Below the pieces are notes generated by a model. The model made no database searches. It saw only the letters and a list, made by a program, of their open reading frames with translations, and was not told where the DNA came from. 64,000 nucleotides of DNA from Staphylococcus sp. Marseille-Q5304 (GTDB taxonomy: Bacteria; Bacillota; Bacilli; Staphylococcales; Staphylococcaceae): contig NZ_CALSFP010000001.1 of the NCBI RefSeq assembly GCF_943737015.1, forward strand, positions 1,488,001 through 1,552,000. Reading direction: 5' to 3'. Positions 40,639 through 51,722 of the stretch are shown here, one piece after another. The position numbers and the translations under genes were made by a program. The number at the start of each line of letters is the position of its first letter. Position 1 is the first letter of the stretch.

Positions 40639-41829
40639 TTATTCAAATACAGCTCTAACTTTATCTAAAGCAAAGTCTAATTCTTCTTTAGAAATGATAA
40701 GTGGTGGAGCAAAACGAATTACTGTTTCATGCGTTTCTTTACATAATAGACCTTTTTCCTTAAGTGCTTCACAATATGGTCTTGCATTTTCAGTAAGTTC
40801 GATTCCAATGAATAAGCCACGGCCACGTACCTCTTTAATAGCCGGATGGTCTATCTTTTGTAATTCTGATTTGAAATATTCACCAAGCTCTAATGAACGA
40901 CCTGGTAAATCCTCATCAATGATAACATCTAAAGCAGCATTTGAAACAGCACAAGCTAATGGATTTCCACCAAATGTTGAACCATGTGAACCTGGAGTAA
41001 ATACGCCTAATACTTCTTTATCTGCTAGTACTACTGAAATTGGTAATACACCGCCACCTAAGGCTTTCCCAAGAATATAAACATCTGGTTTCACGTCATC
41101 CCAATCAGTTGCGAATAATTTACCTGAACGACCTAACCCAGCTTGGATTTCATCAGCAATGAAAAGTACATTATGTTCATCACATAACTCTCTGATTTGT
41201 TTTAAGTAACCTTCAGGAGGTACGTTAATACCTGCTTCCCCTTGAATTGGTTCGATTAATATAGCTGCAGTATTCTCATTGATACTTTCTTTAACCGCTT
41301 CAATATCACCGAAATCTACTTTACGGAAACCATCAAGTAATGGGCCATAACCTCTTTGATACTCCGCTTCTGATGAAAGTGAAACAGGTGCCATAGTACG
41401 ACCATGGAAGTTACCATTGAATGCAATAATTTCTGCTTTGTTCGGTTCAATGTTTTTAACTTCATATGCCCAACGTCTTGCAGCTTTTAAAGCTGTTTCT
41501 ACAGCTTCAGCACCAGTATTCATAGGTAGTGCTTTCTCTTTTCCAGAAATTTTACAAATCTTTTCATACCATTCGCCTAAATTATCACTATGGAAAGCAC
41601 GAGAAACAAGTGTCACTTTGTCAGCTTGATCCTTTAATGCTTGAATAATCTTTGGATGTCTGTGACCTTGGTTAACAGCTGAATATGCTGACAACATATC
41701 CATATACTTGTTACCTTCAGGATCTTTAACCCATACCCCTTCGCCTTCTGAAATAACGATAGGAAGTGGTACATAGTTTGAAGCTCCAAAATGATTTGTT
41801 AATTCAATGATTTCTTCTGATCTTGTCAT
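40639..41829 (-). CDS. rocD: Ornithine aminotransferase
   Basis: A 396-residue class III PLP aminotransferase that converts ornithine and 2-oxoglutarate to glutamate semialdehyde and glutamate. The PLP Lys is in [15 protein letters not shown] (about residue 255), with [16 protein letters not shown] before it (Asp for the pyridine N) and [11 protein letters not shown] earlier. Start ATG 41829 follows AAGGGGAGA at good spacing; the frame upstream to 41892 has no site. The ribosome binding site is complementary to RsaE over 14 nt, which fits the known RsaE repression of arginine catabolism in S. aureus. An imperfect cre site lies about 100 bases upstream. Confidence 0.95.
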   Translation of the reverse strand: MTRSEEIIELTNHFGASNYVPLPIVISEGEGVWVKDPEGNKYMDMLSAYSAVNQGHRHPKIIQALKDQADKVTLVSRAFHSDNLGEWYEKICKISGKEKALPMNTGAEAVETALKAARRWAYEVKNIEPNKAEIIAFNGNFHGRTMAPVSLSSEAEYQRGYGPLLDGFRKVDFGDIEAVKESINENTAAILIEPIQGEAGINVPPEGYLKQIRELCDEHNVLFIADEIQAGLGRSGKLFATDWDDVKPDVYILGKALGGGVLPISVVLADKEVLGVFTPGSHGSTFGGNPLACAVSNAALDVIIDEDLPGRSLELGEYFKSELQKIDHPAIKEVRGRGLFIGIELTENARPYCEALKEKGLLCKETHETVIRFAPPLIISKEELDFALDKVRAVFE

Positions 41830-41924
41830 GATATCTCCCCTTAGTTTAAATATTAGCGTCTCAAATGCACTTTCAACACTTATCAATAGCATAACTCATT
41901 TTACTGTCTAACTGAAACTATATG

Positions 41925-41950
41925 CTAATTCTAAAAACGCTTTGAATTAG
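41925..41950. promoter_or_regulatory. cre-like site within an inverted repeat upstream of rocD
   Basis: TAAAAACGCTTTGA (41932-41945), read on the minus strand as TCAAAGCGTTTTTA, matches the CcpA cre consensus with two mismatches around the central CG. It is flanked by perfect 7-bp arms CTAATTC / GAATTAG. A TATAGT -10 candidate follows on the minus strand. A second, weaker hairpin (TAGAGG…CCTCTA, 41968-41990) lies further upstream. The rest of the 387-bp gap to 42216 holds only the terminator of the next gene. Confidence 0.45.
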
Positions 41951-42166
41951 GATTTCAGCTTAATATTTAGAGGCCTTTAATACACCTCTATATTAGGTCA
42001 TTCAGCGTTATGAAAACCCTTACATATATAATGACATATAACGATATAAATATACAAGTCTATTACATAAAAAATTCAAAATCTTTAAATAACTCTTTAT
42101 ACCAATCTTTTATTAGAATAAAAGAATTATTAGAGCCAATTCATTGGATTAAAATATATACTAAAA

Positions 42167-42200
42167 ACGACTATATATGCTTACAAGCATATATAGTCGT
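42167..42200 (-). terminator. Terminator of the old-yellow-enzyme gene
   Basis: Perfect 16-bp stem ACGACTATATATGCTT / AAGCATATATAGTCGT with a tight loop, U-run on the minus strand. Confidence 0.9.
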
Positions 42201-42216
42201 CTCTCATACTCATGAA

Positions 42217-43353
42217 TTATTCTTCTTCATCTGTTCTTGGCAATGGATAGAAACCATTATTGAATTGATCCCATAAATTTGGTGGTAATTGATGTTTGTC
42301 TTTTCGCTCTGGATCAAATTTAGAAATAATTTCATCTTCTTTGCCCGCTTGTATTTTTCCAACGAATTCATAGTCTAATAATATTTCTCTACCTAAAGCA
42401 ATAAAGTCAGCATCTGTATTTTCAATTGCATCAAGAGCTTGTTCTGCAGTAAAGATTGAACCGATACCTAGTAATGGCATTTCACCATCTAACCATTGGC
42501 TTAATAATTTAATTCGACTTTGATCTTTATATTTTCCTTCGCGAGTTTTTGAATGAATGTCCATAAGTGAAGCGTGAACATAATCTAATGGTTTTTCTTT
42601 TAATAATTGAATAAGTGATTCTGTAATCTCCATACTAATACCAGGTTCTTCTGCTTCTTCAGGTGAAAGCCTATAGCCAATGATGAAATCATCATTACCA
42701 TAGTGACGTGCTGTATTTACAACCTCATCTACTACGAGTGATGGGAATTTAAATTTATCTTTACCCCATTCGTCTGTACGACGATTATAATATGGTGAAA
42801 CAAATTGGTGTATTAAATAATGATTTGCACCGTGGATTTCCACACCATCAAATCCAGCTTCTATAACACGGCGTGTCGCTTCGCCGAAAGCTTTAATCGT
42901 TTCTTCAATTTCTTCCGATGTCATTTCTCTCGCATCGTGTTCTTCTTTTTGTCCGAAACTTTTTAATGAAATTGGGCTTGGACCAGCAACGTCTCCATCT
43001 GGTGTTAAATTAGGCAGAGCTTGTACACCACCATGATGTATTTGAACAATGGCTTTTGCTCCATTTTTCTTCATCACTTGGGCAAGTCGTTTTAATCCTC
43101 CAATGTCACTATCATGTGCTACAGAAGGTTGTCCTGGGAAAGCTTTTCCTAAATCAGTTACATTACTTGCTGCCGTGATAGCGAGACCTACATCTTGAGA
43201 GCGTTGTTCCATATATGCAATCTCATCTTCTGAAGCTGTACCATCATCATTTGATGACACATGCGTTAATGGGGCTAATACAAATCTATTGCGTAACTTA
43301 ACCTTATTTGGCAACTCCAATTCTTCAAACAATGGGTTAAACTTATCATTCAC
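42217..43353 (-). CDS. NADH:flavin oxidoreductase, old yellow enzyme family
   Basis: A 378-residue FMN-dependent TIM-barrel enzyme. RFVLAPLTHVSS at the N-terminus, IVQIHHGG (about residue 93), and the active-site GVEIHGANHYLIHQFVSPYYNRRTD segment (about 165-190, with the His/Asn/Tyr pattern) are diagnostic. The family reduces activated double bonds of enones and quinones; the physiological substrate is unknown. The start is GTG 43353, eight bases after TGGAGG; the frame continues to a TTG at 43368 which overlaps that site. It stands alone between terminators. Confidence 0.9.
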   Translation of the reverse strand: MNDKFNPLFEELELPNKVKLRNRFVLAPLTHVSSNDDGTASEDEIAYMEQRSQDVGLAITAASNVTDLGKAFPGQPSVAHDSDIGGLKRLAQVMKKNGAKAIVQIHHGGVQALPNLTPDGDVAGPSPISLKSFGQKEEHDAREMTSEEIEETIKAFGEATRRVIEAGFDGVEIHGANHYLIHQFVSPYYNRRTDEWGKDKFKFPSLVVDEVVNTARHYGNDDFIIGYRLSPEEAEEPGISMEITESLIQLLKEKPLDYVHASLMDIHSKTREGKYKDQSRIKLLSQWLDGEMPLLGIGSIFTAEQALDAIENTDADFIALGREILLDYEFVGKIQAGKEDEIISKFDPERKDKHQLPPNLWDQFNNGFYPLPRTDEEE

Positions 43354-43511
43354 GTTACATTCCTCCAAATCAATTGATTGTAATTACTTACTTTCATATT
43401 GTATTTAACTAATTCCTATTTTAGTGATACGTTTTATCAAATGAAACTTTTTTGCTTACATTTAAACTCTAATTTTTTAAAGTTATAATATACCTTTATT
43501 TGATATAAAAA

Positions 43512-43548
43512 AATAAGGTTAAGACACAACACATGCCCTAACCTTATT
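43512..43548 (-). terminator. Terminator of the S1-domain gene
   Basis: Ten-bp stem AATAAGGTTA / TAACCTTATT followed by a U-run on the minus strand. Confidence 0.8.
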
Positions 43549-43554
43549 CATTAA

Positions 43555-43938
43555 TTAAGATTCATTATTCATCTTATTTTTTGACTGTTTAATCCAAACC
43601 GGTAAGCGTTCTTTTATTGTTTGAAACCCATATTTTTCGGTTTCCTTTATTTCATCTAATACTGATTGTTTTTCTTTCTTACGTTCATAATTTTTAAAAT
43701 AGTCATTATCTTTTAAAGAAAGATTCAATTTGCCTTCTTTATCAATCGAAATTACTTTCGCTCTAACAATTTGGCCTTCTGATAAAAACTTTTTCAAATT
43801 ATGGACGTAATCATCCATAATTTCCGAAATATGGATTAATCCTTCAGCATTATCCGGGGTTTCAACAAACGCGCCATACGGTTGAATACCAGTCACACGT
43901 ACTTTGATATGTTGACCTACATTATAGTGATGATTCAA
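43555..43938 (-). CDS. yugI: S1 RNA-binding domain protein (YugI/GSP13-like)
   Basis: A 127-residue protein. Residues 3-75 form an S1 domain (VGQHIKVRVTGIQPYGAFVETP…GLIHISEI), followed by a charged helical tail. The Bacillus homologue is a general stress protein associated with ribosomes. The start is TTG 43938 after AAGGGG. A TATAAT -10 is at 43978-43973. The 299-bp gap upstream, to ppiB, holds only this promoter and AT-rich sequence; I see no clear ppiB terminator in it. Confidence 0.85.
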   Translation of the reverse strand: MNHHYNVGQHIKVRVTGIQPYGAFVETPDNAEGLIHISEIMDDYVHNLKKFLSEGQIVRAKVISIDKEGKLNLSLKDNDYFKNYERKKEKQSVLDEIKETEKYGFQTIKERLPVWIKQSKNKMNNES

Positions 43939-44237
43939 CGTTATAACCCCTTACTTCGTAATACTTAACACTATTATAATAGCACATATTAATTCTCGGC
44001 ACTAATATTATAAATAATATGGGGTTACCACGCCTTTAAGTTCCAACACTATAAAAAAACAGAATCAACTCCTTCGTTTAATTACACCTCATATTTACAG
44101 TGTAGATTAAATTCAAGAATGTTAATCCTGTTATAATTTCCACTTTGCCCCAAGTAATTAAACTTATCATGCTAACACTTAGGACAAAATCATATATTCA
44201 ACTCTTTACAATAAGTATTGATCACTTAATTCTAGAC

Positions 44238-44831
44238 TTATTCTTCAACTTCAATTTTATCGATAGTAATATCGAAATCGGGTTTATCTTGTGCACCTAC
44301 TTTAGTCGCTGCGATATCTTCTAATGTAGATTCACCTTCAATAATTTGACCGAAAACAGTATGTTTCTGGTCTAACCATGGCGCGCCGCCTCGTTCACCA
44401 TAAGCATCAGCAATTTGTTCAGGCCAACCTCCATCTTTCAATTGGCTTAACATTGATTCAGGTACTTCTTTCGCTTGAACGATAAAGAATTGTGATCCAT
44501 TTGTATTAGGGCCTGCATTGGCCATTGATAAAGCACCATATAAATTGAAAGCTTCTAATGAGAACTCATCTTCAAATGGTCCTCCATAAATACTTTCACC
44601 ACCCATACCTGTTGCTGTAGGGTCGCCTCCTTGAACCATAAAGTCTTGGATTACTCTGTGAAATGTAATGCCATCATAGTAACCATTCTTTGCATGCGTA
44701 ACAAAGTTTTCTACTGTTTTTGGTGCGATTTCTGGAAATAGTTTGAATGTCATATCTCCTTTATTTGTGTGCATTACTAATTTAATTTCATTATCTTGTA
44801 CTTGTTTATTTAATTGAGGATAGTTCGTCAT
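44238..44831 (-). CDS. ppiB: Peptidyl-prolyl cis-trans isomerase, cyclophilin type
   Basis: A 197-residue cytosolic cyclophilin that speeds proline isomerisation in folding proteins. The motif [16 protein letters not shown] (about residue 58-73) carries the catalytic Arg and Phe/Gln residues, and NGSQFFIV (about 112) is conserved. Start ATG 44831 has GGAG seven bases upstream; the frame to 44876 lacks a site. In S. aureus PpiB supports secretion of nuclease and haemolysin. It is divergent from kapB. Confidence 0.96.
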   Translation of the reverse strand: MTNYPQLNKQVQDNEIKLVMHTNKGDMTFKLFPEIAPKTVENFVTHAKNGYYDGITFHRVIQDFMVQGGDPTATGMGGESIYGGPFEDEFSLEAFNLYGALSMANAGPNTNGSQFFIVQAKEVPESMLSQLKDGGWPEQIADAYGERGGAPWLDQKHTVFGQIIEGESTLEDIAATKVGAQDKPDFDITIDKIEVEE

Positions 44832-44900
44832 GTTCATTCTCCATTTCATGTTAATATGATAAATGTATTTTAACATAAAAGAATAGAAAGGATGAAATGA

Positions 44901-45284
44901 ATGGAGTTATATAAATTTGCACATAAAACAGGCGTTTACGGTGTAACGATTAAGGAGCAAAATGATGATCAAGTGTTAGTCCAAATCGAACAAGTGATTA
45001 AACATCCGAAGCAAGGTGATTTACATAATCCAAAGGAAACAGAAAATGTATTTTTCCATGAACGTAAAGCTTTGAGTCAATATGAAAAGCGTTACACGAC
45101 AATGGCGCAACTTAAACCATTTAATGTAGAGCAATTACCTTATACCCAATCACTTCAAAATGCGATTACAGAACTTGAAGAAAAATTAAAATCTAAAGAT
45201 ACATTGCACGCTCAAAAATCATTAAACAATTTGCAACAATTGAAACGAGATTATGGTATTCAGTATAAACAAGAATTTGTATAA
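44901..45284 (+). CDS. kapB: Kinase-associated lipoprotein B-like protein (KapB)
   Basis: A 127-residue protein of the KapB family: a beta-rich N-terminal half ([14 protein letters not shown]…[20 protein letters not shown]) and a helical C-terminal half. Unlike its name it has no lipobox or signal peptide here, so it is probably cytosolic. In Bacillus KapB affects the sporulation kinase KinB; in a non-sporulating staphylococcus the role is unknown. AAAGGA precedes the ATG. It lies just before the mnh operon, as in S. aureus. Confidence 0.8.
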   Translation: MELYKFAHKTGVYGVTIKEQNDDQVLVQIEQVIKHPKQGDLHNPKETENVFFHERKALSQYEKRYTTMAQLKPFNVEQLPYTQSLQNAITELEEKLKSKDTLHAQKSLNNLQQLKRDYGIQYKQEFV

Positions 45285-45423
45285 AAATTGATTTTTTTAA
45301 CGCGTTTCTTCCTATTTAACAACCTCTTAAATATTGTCAATATGGGGAAGATCGTTGTTTTTCAGATCCGTATAATTCATGTATAATGACGTTATACTCA
45401 GTTTTTTTAAAGGAGGATAAATA

Positions 45424-47841
45424 ATGAGTTTGTTACATTTAGCGGTTCTCTTGCCGTTAATATTTGCACTCATTATTCCATTTGTATATCGATTTCATAA
45501 ACGAATACATATAGGATGGTTTGTGTTACCAATCCCCGTCGTCTTATTTATATATTTCTTAACTCAAATTTCGACGACGATGTCAGGAGATACCATCTTA
45601 AAACAGGCTAAGTGGATGCCTCATTTTGGGATGAATTTTGATTTATATGTAGATGGTTTAGGTTTACTATTCGCACTACTTATTACTGGTATCGGAAGTT
45701 TAGTTGTTTTATATTCAATTAGCTATTTAAGTCGACAAGAACAGTTAGGGAACTTTTACTGTTATCTCTTACTATTCATGGGTGCAATGTTAGGTGTTGT
45801 TCTATCCGATAATATTATTATTTTATATTTATTTTGGGAGTTAACATCATTTTCAAGTTTCTTATTAATTTCATTTTGGCGTGATAAACAGAAATCAATC
45901 TACGGAGCACAAAAGTCAATGCTCGTCACTGTATTTGGTGGCTTGTCATTACTTGGTGGATTGATTTTACTTACAATGTTAGGTGGAAGTACAAGTATAC
46001 GTACTTTAATTGCACATGCCTCAGAAATACAAATTAGTCCGTTATTTATATTAGCGATGGTATTTGTACTTATAGGTGCAATGACTAAATCTGCTCAGTT
46101 TCCATTTTACATATGGTTACCAGATGCGATGGAAGCCCCTACTCCGGTAAGTGCTTATTTACATTCAGCAACTATGGTTAAGGCCGGTCTTTATCTCGTT
46201 GCACGAATGACCCCGATTTTTGCAATTTCTCAAGGTTGGATATGGACTGTGACAGCTGTTGGGCTTATCACTCTATTTTGGGGTTCATTAAACGCCACTA
46301 AGCAAGAAGATTTAAAGGGGATATTAGCATTCTCAACAGTCTCACAACTCGGAATGATTATGTCGATGTTAGGTATCGGTGCTGTGAGTTATCATTTTGA
46401 GGGTGCAGAAAGTAAATTATACGTCGCAGCCTTTACTGCAGCTATTTTCCATCTAATTAACCATGCAACATTCAAAGGTTCATTATTTATGATTACTGGT
46501 GCTATCGATCATGCAACAGGTACACGTGACGTTAAGAAATTAGGCGGATTATTAACCATCATGCCAATTTCTTTCACATTAACAATCATTACAACGTTAA
46601 GTATGGCTGGGGTACCGCCATTTAATGGTTTCTTATCTAAGGAAAAGTTCTTAGAAAGTATGATTGAAGTTACGCATGCAAATTTATTCAGTCTCAATAC
46701 ACTTGGTTTACTCATACCAATCGTTGCTATCGTTGGTAGTATATTTACATTTGTTTATTCAGTTCGTTTTATCGGCCAAGTATTCTTAGGCAGTCACAAA
46801 CCAGATGCCTTGCCGAACAAAGCACATGAAGCCTCAAAACTCATGTTAGTTTCACCAATTATATTAGCAGTACTCGTTATTGTATTTGGTTTTGCACCGT
46901 CAATTTTATCTAGTTCAATCATTGAACCAGCTGTTAATGCCATAAGTATGAAAGACAATGCACATGCCGAATTTCATATGTTCCATGGATTTACGCCAGC
47001 TTTCTTCACTACTTTAGGTATTTATGTAGTAGGTATATTATTAATTTTAAGTTTTGCATATTGGGTGCGTGTGTTAAAAGCGCAACCTACACAACTCACA
47101 ATAAACTATTGGTACGATAAATTAGGTGAGTGGACACCTCAATTTTCTAAAAAGCTAACTAATAGTTATGTAACTGGGTTTACACGCAATAATTTATTAA
47201 TTATTTTTGCAGCTTTAATTATACTCACAATCGTTACATTAAGTGTGACCCCTTTCCATATTAACTTTAAAGATGTCAGTGCTGTACGACCATTTGAATT
47301 AATTATTGTAGTGTTGATTATTACTGCGACAGCTATGATTATCTTTGCACATTCAAGACTATTCAGCATTATTATGGCAAGTGCTGTAGGTTATGCAGTT
47401 GCGATATTCTTTATCTTCTTCGGTGCACCTGATTTAGCATTGACTCAATTTGTCGTTGAAACGATTTCGACAGCACTCTTTTTACTTTGTTTCTATCACC
47501 TACCGAATTTAAACAGACATCAAGAGACACAATCATTTAAATGGTTGAATGTAATCATTTCGGTTGGTGTTGGCATAGTAGTAACAGTGATCGGTTTAAT
47601 CGCATACGGTAATCGACACTTCGGGTCAATTGGTGAATTTTATAAAACGCACGTTTATGATTTAGCACACGGTAAAAACATGGTCAACGTTATTCTTGTT
47701 GACTTCAGGGGTACTGATACATTATTCGAGTCCTCTGTGTTAGGTATCGCAGGCTTAGGCGTCTACACGATGATCAAACTTCGTACAAAGAACAAAGCTA
47801 ACGATCAAGGAGGTAATCACGTTGAAGAGACAGAAAAATAA
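45424..47841 (+). CDS. mnhA1: Na+/H+ antiporter Mnh1 subunit A
   Basis: An 805-residue polytopic membrane protein related to NuoL. It is the large subunit of the seven-gene Mrp/Mnh complex that exchanges Na+ for H+ and supports salt and pH tolerance. The proton-antiporter core spans about residues 120-420 (…[19 protein letters not shown]…, [34 protein letters not shown]), and the C-terminal 200 residues hold the DUF4040/MrpB-like region. AAAGGAGG precedes the ATG; two TATAAT hexamers upstream (45371, 45382) are promoter candidates. It overlaps mnhB by 20 bases. Confidence 0.96.
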   Translation: MSLLHLAVLLPLIFALIIPFVYRFHKRIHIGWFVLPIPVVLFIYFLTQISTTMSGDTILKQAKWMPHFGMNFDLYVDGLGLLFALLITGIGSLVVLYSISYLSRQEQLGNFYCYLLLFMGAMLGVVLSDNIIILYLFWELTSFSSFLLISFWRDKQKSIYGAQKSMLVTVFGGLSLLGGLILLTMLGGSTSIRTLIAHASEIQISPLFILAMVFVLIGAMTKSAQFPFYIWLPDAMEAPTPVSAYLHSATMVKAGLYLVARMTPIFAISQGWIWTVTAVGLITLFWGSLNATKQEDLKGILAFSTVSQLGMIMSMLGIGAVSYHFEGAESKLYVAAFTAAIFHLINHATFKGSLFMITGAIDHATGTRDVKKLGGLLTIMPISFTLTIITTLSMAGVPPFNGFLSKEKFLESMIEVTHANLFSLNTLGLLIPIVAIVGSIFTFVYSVRFIGQVFLGSHKPDALPNKAHEASKLMLVSPIILAVLVIVFGFAPSILSSSIIEPAVNAISMKDNAHAEFHMFHGFTPAFFTTLGIYVVGILLILSFAYWVRVLKAQPTQLTINYWYDKLGEWTPQFSKKLTNSYVTGFTRNNLLIIFAALIILTIVTLSVTPFHINFKDVSAVRPFELIIVVLIITATAMIIFAHSRLFSIIMASAVGYAVAIFFIFFGAPDLALTQFVVETISTALFLLCFYHLPNLNRHQETQSFKWLNVIISVGVGIVVTVIGLIAYGNRHFGSIGEFYKTHVYDLAHGKNMVNVILVDFRGTDTLFESSVLGIAGLGVYTMIKLRTKNKANDQGGNHVEETEK

Positions 47842-48250
47842 TTTAATCTTTCAATATTCAGCAGTTGTTATCTTCTTTCTTATCGTAATGTTCGGTATAT
47901 CTTTATTTTTAGCTGGCCATTATACACCAGGCGGCGGTTTCGTCGGTGGTTTGTTGTTATCAAGTGCACTTGTCATTATCGCAGTCGCTTTTGATGTCAA
48001 AACGATGCGCAAAATTTACCCATGGGATTTTAAAATTTTAATAGGTATTGGGTTACTATTCTGTTTATTAACGCCAATGGCAAGTTGGTTTTATCATAAG
48101 AATTTCTTTACCCATACGCCATTCGAAATCCCATTATTTATACTAAAACCAGTGCATTTGCATACTGCAATGTTCTTCGATTTAGGTGTTATGTGTGCAG
48201 TCATAGGTACAATAATGACAATAATTTTAGCGATTGGAGAGAATGAGTAA
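47822..48250 (+). CDS. mnhB1: Na+/H+ antiporter Mnh1 subunit B
   Basis: A 142-residue protein with four membrane segments and the MnhB signature [14 protein letters not shown] (about residue 32-45). The start is TTG 47822 inside the end of mnhA, with GGAGG upstream. Its stop overlaps the mnhC ATG by one base. Confidence 0.95.
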   Translation: MKRQKNNLIFQYSAVVIFFLIVMFGISLFLAGHYTPGGGFVGGLLLSSALVIIAVAFDVKTMRKIYPWDFKILIGIGLLFCLLTPMASWFYHKNFFTHTPFEIPLFILKPVHLHTAMFFDLGVMCAVIGTIMTIILAIGENE

Positions 48251-48597
48251 TGGAAATAGTTATGATTTTTGTTTGTGGTATTCTCACATCAATGAGCGTT
48301 TACCTCATTCTTTCTAAAAGTTTGATACGCATCATTATTGGGACTACGATACAAACACATACTGCTAATTTATTCTTAATCACCATGGGAGGATTGAAAC
48401 AAGGTAAAGTTCCTATCTTTGAAAAAGGAATTAAATCTTATGTCGATCCTATCCCTCAAGCATTAATATTAACAGCAATCGTTATCTCATTTTCTGTAAC
48501 TGCTTTCTTCTTAGTATTAGCTTTCAGAAGTTATAAAGAATTAGGTACAGATAATGTAGAAAGTATGAAGGGAGTGTTGAATAATGATCGAGAGTAA
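48250..48597 (+). CDS. mnhC1: Na+/H+ antiporter Mnh1 subunit C
   Basis: A 115-residue NuoK-like subunit with three membrane segments ([22 protein letters not shown]… and [23 protein letters not shown]). The ATG overlaps the mnhB stop by one base (TAATG), and its end overlaps mnhD by 14 bases, so the chain is translationally coupled. Confidence 0.95.
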   Translation: MEIVMIFVCGILTSMSVYLILSKSLIRIIIGTTIQTHTANLFLITMGGLKQGKVPIFEKGIKSYVDPIPQALILTAIVISFSVTAFFLVLAFRSYKELGTDNVESMKGVLNNDRE

Positions 48598-50080
48598 TCT
48601 CATTATTTCACTTCTTGCCATACCGATGTTTACAATCATCTTATTAATTTTTATTGGTAAGCGACCAGTGTTGAAACGTTATGTATCATTAATTGGTACA
48701 GCAATTACTTTAGTCTTTGCATTTATTAACTTAAATAATGTTTTAAAGGAAGGACCAATCAAATTAGAGCTCGGTTCTTGGGCAGCACCTTATAGTATTG
48801 TGTTTGTCATAGATATATTTAGTATTTTACTAGTTATAACGACTTTAATTATCACGCTATTAATTATGCTTTATTCCTATCAATCTGTAGGAATAGAACG
48901 CGAAACGTATTATTACTACTTCGCAATACTCTTCATGTTAATTGGTGTAATTGGTGCCTTTATAACTGGCGATATATTTAACTTATTCGTATTCTTTGAA
49001 GTATTCTTAATGGCGTCTTATATATTACTCGTCATCGGTGGCACAAAGATTCAGTTAAGTGAAACCATCAAATATGTACTTATAAACGTTACTTCATCTG
49101 CATTCTTTGTAATGGCTGTAGCAATTTTATACTCTGTCGTAGGAACGTTAAACTTAGCAGATATAAGTGAGAAACTCAGTCATCTATCAACGAAAGATAC
49201 AGGAATCGTAAGTATCGTCTTTATCATGTTTATATTTGTGTTCGCAACTAAAGCTGGGGTATTCCCACTTTACATTTGGTTACCAGGTGCTTACTATGCT
49301 CCCCCTATTGCAATCATTGCATTTTTCGGAGCTTTATTAACAAAAGTCGGTGTGTATGCCATCGCAAGGACATCAAGTCTTTTCTTTACTGATACATCTA
49401 ATTTTTCATTCTATACGATACTATTCCTAGCGTTACTTACAATCATCTTCGGGTGCGTAGGTGCGGTAAGTTATTACGATACGAAAAAGATTATTCTATA
49501 TAATATTATGATTGCAGTTGGTGTCATACTAGTTGGTGTCGCAATGATGAATGAATCAGGTATGATGGGTGCGATTTATTACACATTACATGATATGCTC
49601 ATAAAGGCAGCACTTTTCTTCTTAGTCGGTATCATTTATAAAATCACAAAATCCTATGATTTACACCAATTTAGTGGATTGATTAAAGCGTATCCTGTAC
49701 TTGGGTGGACATTCTTTTTCGCTGCTTTAAATTTAGCAGGTATCCCACCATTTAGTGGTTTTTATGGAAAATACTACATTGTACAAGCTACATTTGAAAA
49801 AGGATTTTATATTAGTGGCATAATCGTTCTCTTATCTAGTTTAGCGGTTTTATATTCAGTCATCCGTATTTTCTTAAAAGGATTCTTCGGAGAACCTAAA
49901 GGCTATCAAGCGAATCAACAAATTAGATATAAAGGCTTGCTCACAGTCGCTATTATATCTGTAATCATTTCTAGTATTTTCGGATTGTCTGCAGATGTGT
50001 TAAACCCGATTATCAAAGAAGCTGCGGAAACATTCTACAATCCAACTGTCTATATCGATAGCGTATTGGAGGGAAAATAA
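48584..50080 (+). CDS. mnhD1: Na+/H+ antiporter Mnh1 subunit D
   Basis: A 498-residue NuoN/NuoM-like subunit with about 14 membrane segments. The ion-path core includes [21 protein letters not shown] (conserved Glu) and [19 protein letters not shown] (conserved Lys). An AGGGAG-type site precedes the ATG inside mnhC. Confidence 0.96.
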   Translation: MIESNLIISLLAIPMFTIILLIFIGKRPVLKRYVSLIGTAITLVFAFINLNNVLKEGPIKLELGSWAAPYSIVFVIDIFSILLVITTLIITLLIMLYSYQSVGIERETYYYYFAILFMLIGVIGAFITGDIFNLFVFFEVFLMASYILLVIGGTKIQLSETIKYVLINVTSSAFFVMAVAILYSVVGTLNLADISEKLSHLSTKDTGIVSIVFIMFIFVFATKAGVFPLYIWLPGAYYAPPIAIIAFFGALLTKVGVYAIARTSSLFFTDTSNFSFYTILFLALLTIIFGCVGAVSYYDTKKIILYNIMIAVGVILVGVAMMNESGMMGAIYYTLHDMLIKAALFFLVGIIYKITKSYDLHQFSGLIKAYPVLGWTFFFAALNLAGIPPFSGFYGKYYIVQATFEKGFYISGIIVLLSSLAVLYSVIRIFLKGFFGEPKGYQANQQIRYKGLLTVAIISVIISSIFGLSADVLNPIIKEAAETFYNPTVYIDSVLEGK

Positions 50081-50081
50081 T

Positions 50082-50558
50082 ATGGCAGTCCAAGTATTCG
50101 TAAATATATTACTTTCCGTTTTTTGGTTATTTATTACAGGCAGCTACACTTTGAATAATTTTGTACTCGGGTATTTATTAGGCATCTTACTTGTTTATAT
50201 ACTACGTGGTGTATTACCTGGAAGATTTTACATTATTACAGTTTATAAGATTATTAAACTCGTTTTTGTATTTTTAATTGAACTCGTAAAAGCTAATATT
50301 GATGTGATTCGCATCATTATCAAACCGAAGATGGACAATAAGCCAGCATTTTTCACTTATACGACAGACTTAAAACACGATTGGCAAATTGTATTACTAT
50401 CAAATTTAATTACATTAACACCAGGTACAGTAGTTTTAGGTGTTAGCGATGATCGTACGAAAATTTATATACATTGCTTAGATTTCAGCACAAAAGAAGA
50501 AGAAGTTGAAAGTATTAAATCTTCCCTTGAAAAAGTGGTAAGAGAGGTAGGCGAATAA
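50082..50558 (+). CDS. mnhE1: Na+/H+ antiporter Mnh1 subunit E
   Basis: A 158-residue subunit with two or three N-terminal membrane segments and a cytosolic beta-rich half containing the family motif [17 protein letters not shown] (about residue 105). GGAGGG lies just before it, and only one base separates it from mnhD. Confidence 0.95.
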   Translation: MAVQVFVNILLSVFWLFITGSYTLNNFVLGYLLGILLVYILRGVLPGRFYIITVYKIIKLVFVFLIELVKANIDVIRIIIKPKMDNKPAFFTYTTDLKHDWQIVLLSNLITLTPGTVVLGVSDDRTKIYIHCLDFSTKEEEVESIKSSLEKVVREVGE

Positions 50559-50560
50559 GT

Positions 50561-50854
50561 ATGAATTACAGTATTATTCTCATTATTGCTTTGGTCATCG
50601 TTTCGTTATCATTGATTGCAATGCTCGTTCGTGTCATCCTTGGTCCTTCATTAGCGGATCGTGTCGTAGCATTAGATGCTATGGGGATTCAACTTATGGC
50701 TATCGTAGCGTTGTTCAGTATTTTTACTGGCACGAAATACATGCTAGTAGCAATTTTATTAATCGGTATTTTAGCCTTTTTAGGAACAGCTGTTTTTGCG
50801 AAATATATGGATGAAGGTAAGGTGATACGACATGATAGCAAAGATAGTGATTAG
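50561..50854 (+). CDS. mnhF1: Na+/H+ antiporter Mnh1 subunit F
   Basis: A 97-residue subunit with three membrane segments and the signature [15 protein letters not shown] (about residue 25-39). It starts two bases after mnhE and overlaps mnhG by 23 bases. Confidence 0.95.
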   Translation: MNYSIILIIALVIVSLSLIAMLVRVILGPSLADRVVALDAMGIQLMAIVALFSIFTGTKYMLVAILLIGILAFLGTAVFAKYMDEGKVIRHDSKDSD

Positions 50855-51188
50855 TATTGCACTGATACTCGTGGTCCTCGGATCAATCATTAGTGCATTA
50901 GCAGCGATTGGTCTATTGCGTTTAGAAGATGTTTACTCAAGATCTCACGCAGCAGGTAAAGCAGCAACATTAGGATCCATGTTACTCATCTCAGGTGTCT
51001 TCTTATTCTTTATCGGTGAGGAAGGCTACGTGAATATGCAATTGTTAATAGGTATTCTATTTATTTTAATTACTGGCCCCCTTTCGAGCCATCTCATCAT
51101 TAAAGCAGCATATAATTTAAATACACCTTCTTCAAAAAGAACGAAGTACGACGATATTAAAGACGATTTACCAAATACGAAAATATAA
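50832..51188 (+). CDS. mnhG1: Na+/H+ antiporter Mnh1 subunit G
   Basis: A 118-residue last subunit with three membrane segments and the signature [20 protein letters not shown] (about residue 27-46). AAGGTG precedes the ATG within mnhF. A terminator follows six bases after the stop. Confidence 0.95.
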   Translation: MIAKIVISIALILVVLGSIISALAAIGLLRLEDVYSRSHAAGKAATLGSMLLISGVFLFFIGEEGYVNMQLLIGILFILITGPLSSHLIIKAAYNLNTPSSKRTKYDDIKDDLPNTKI

Positions 51189-51193
51189 AGATG

Positions 51194-51223
51194 ACCCCAC
51201 ATCATACATTATTGATGTGGGGT
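51194..51223 (+). terminator. Terminator of the mnh operon
   Basis: Perfect 11-bp stem ACCCCACATCA / TGATGTGGGGT followed by a U-rich tract. Confidence 0.88.
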
Positions 51224-51262
51224 ATTTATTTGTTTAAAAAGGTTAAATTACAATGTAATAAA

Positions 51263-51303
51263 AAACGCTACAAAGAATGGTTAATGCATCCTTTGTAGCG
51301 TTT
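51263..51303 (-). terminator. Terminator of the antiporter-thioesterase unit
   Basis: Perfect 13-bp stem AAACGCTACAAAG / CTTTGTAGCGTTT followed by U-rich sequence on the minus strand. Confidence 0.88.
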
Positions 51304-51310
51304 ACTTAAT

Positions 51311-51685
51311 TTATTTTCTTTTCTTAATTGCAATTGTGCCTCTCATCACACTAATTAAACGTTCAGTGTCATCTTTAATTTCGATGTTCCATACTTGAGT
51401 GGATTTACCTTCATGTATAATTGTTGCTGTAGCATAAATTGTACCGTCCGTTGTAGAGCTAATATGGTTCGCATTCATTTCTAAACCGAGTGGAATATAT
51501 TTTTCAGTATCAATTAAATTTGCAGCACCAATCGAACAAGCCGTTTCTCCTAACGCTAGGTTTGCTCCCCCATGCAAATAACCAAACGGTTGTTTTACTG
51601 CATCCGAAACTGGCATAGACATGATAACTAAACCATGATTTTCTTTTTCAACTTTCATACCTAATGTTTCTAACATATTAGTCAT
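51311..51685 (-). CDS. Hotdog-fold acyl-CoA thioesterase (PaaI-like)
   Basis: A 124-residue thioesterase. The PaaI-type motif is QPFGYLHGGANLALGETACSIGA (about residue 27-50), with the nucleophile-activating Gly-Gly and Glu. Close relatives act on 1,4-dihydroxynaphthoyl-CoA in menaquinone synthesis or on phenylacetyl-CoA; the substrate here is not evident. ATG 51685 has GGGGTG six bases upstream. It begins 37 bases after the antiporter gene on the same strand, so it is probably co-transcribed. Confidence 0.85.
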   Translation of the reverse strand: MTNMLETLGMKVEKENHGLVIMSMPVSDAVKQPFGYLHGGANLALGETACSIGAANLIDTEKYIPLGLEMNANHISSTTDGTIYATATIIHEGKSTQVWNIEIKDDTERLISVMRGTIAIKKRK

Positions 51686-51722
51686 TACGGACACCCCATT
51701 TTAAATAATTACTTCTACATCA

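Noticed and set aside
42010-42276. Open frame of 88 codons on the plus strand between rocD and the old-yellow-enzyme gene
   Set aside because: No ribosome binding site, AT-driven composition, and it runs through the terminator hairpin at 42167-42200 into the end of the convergent gene.
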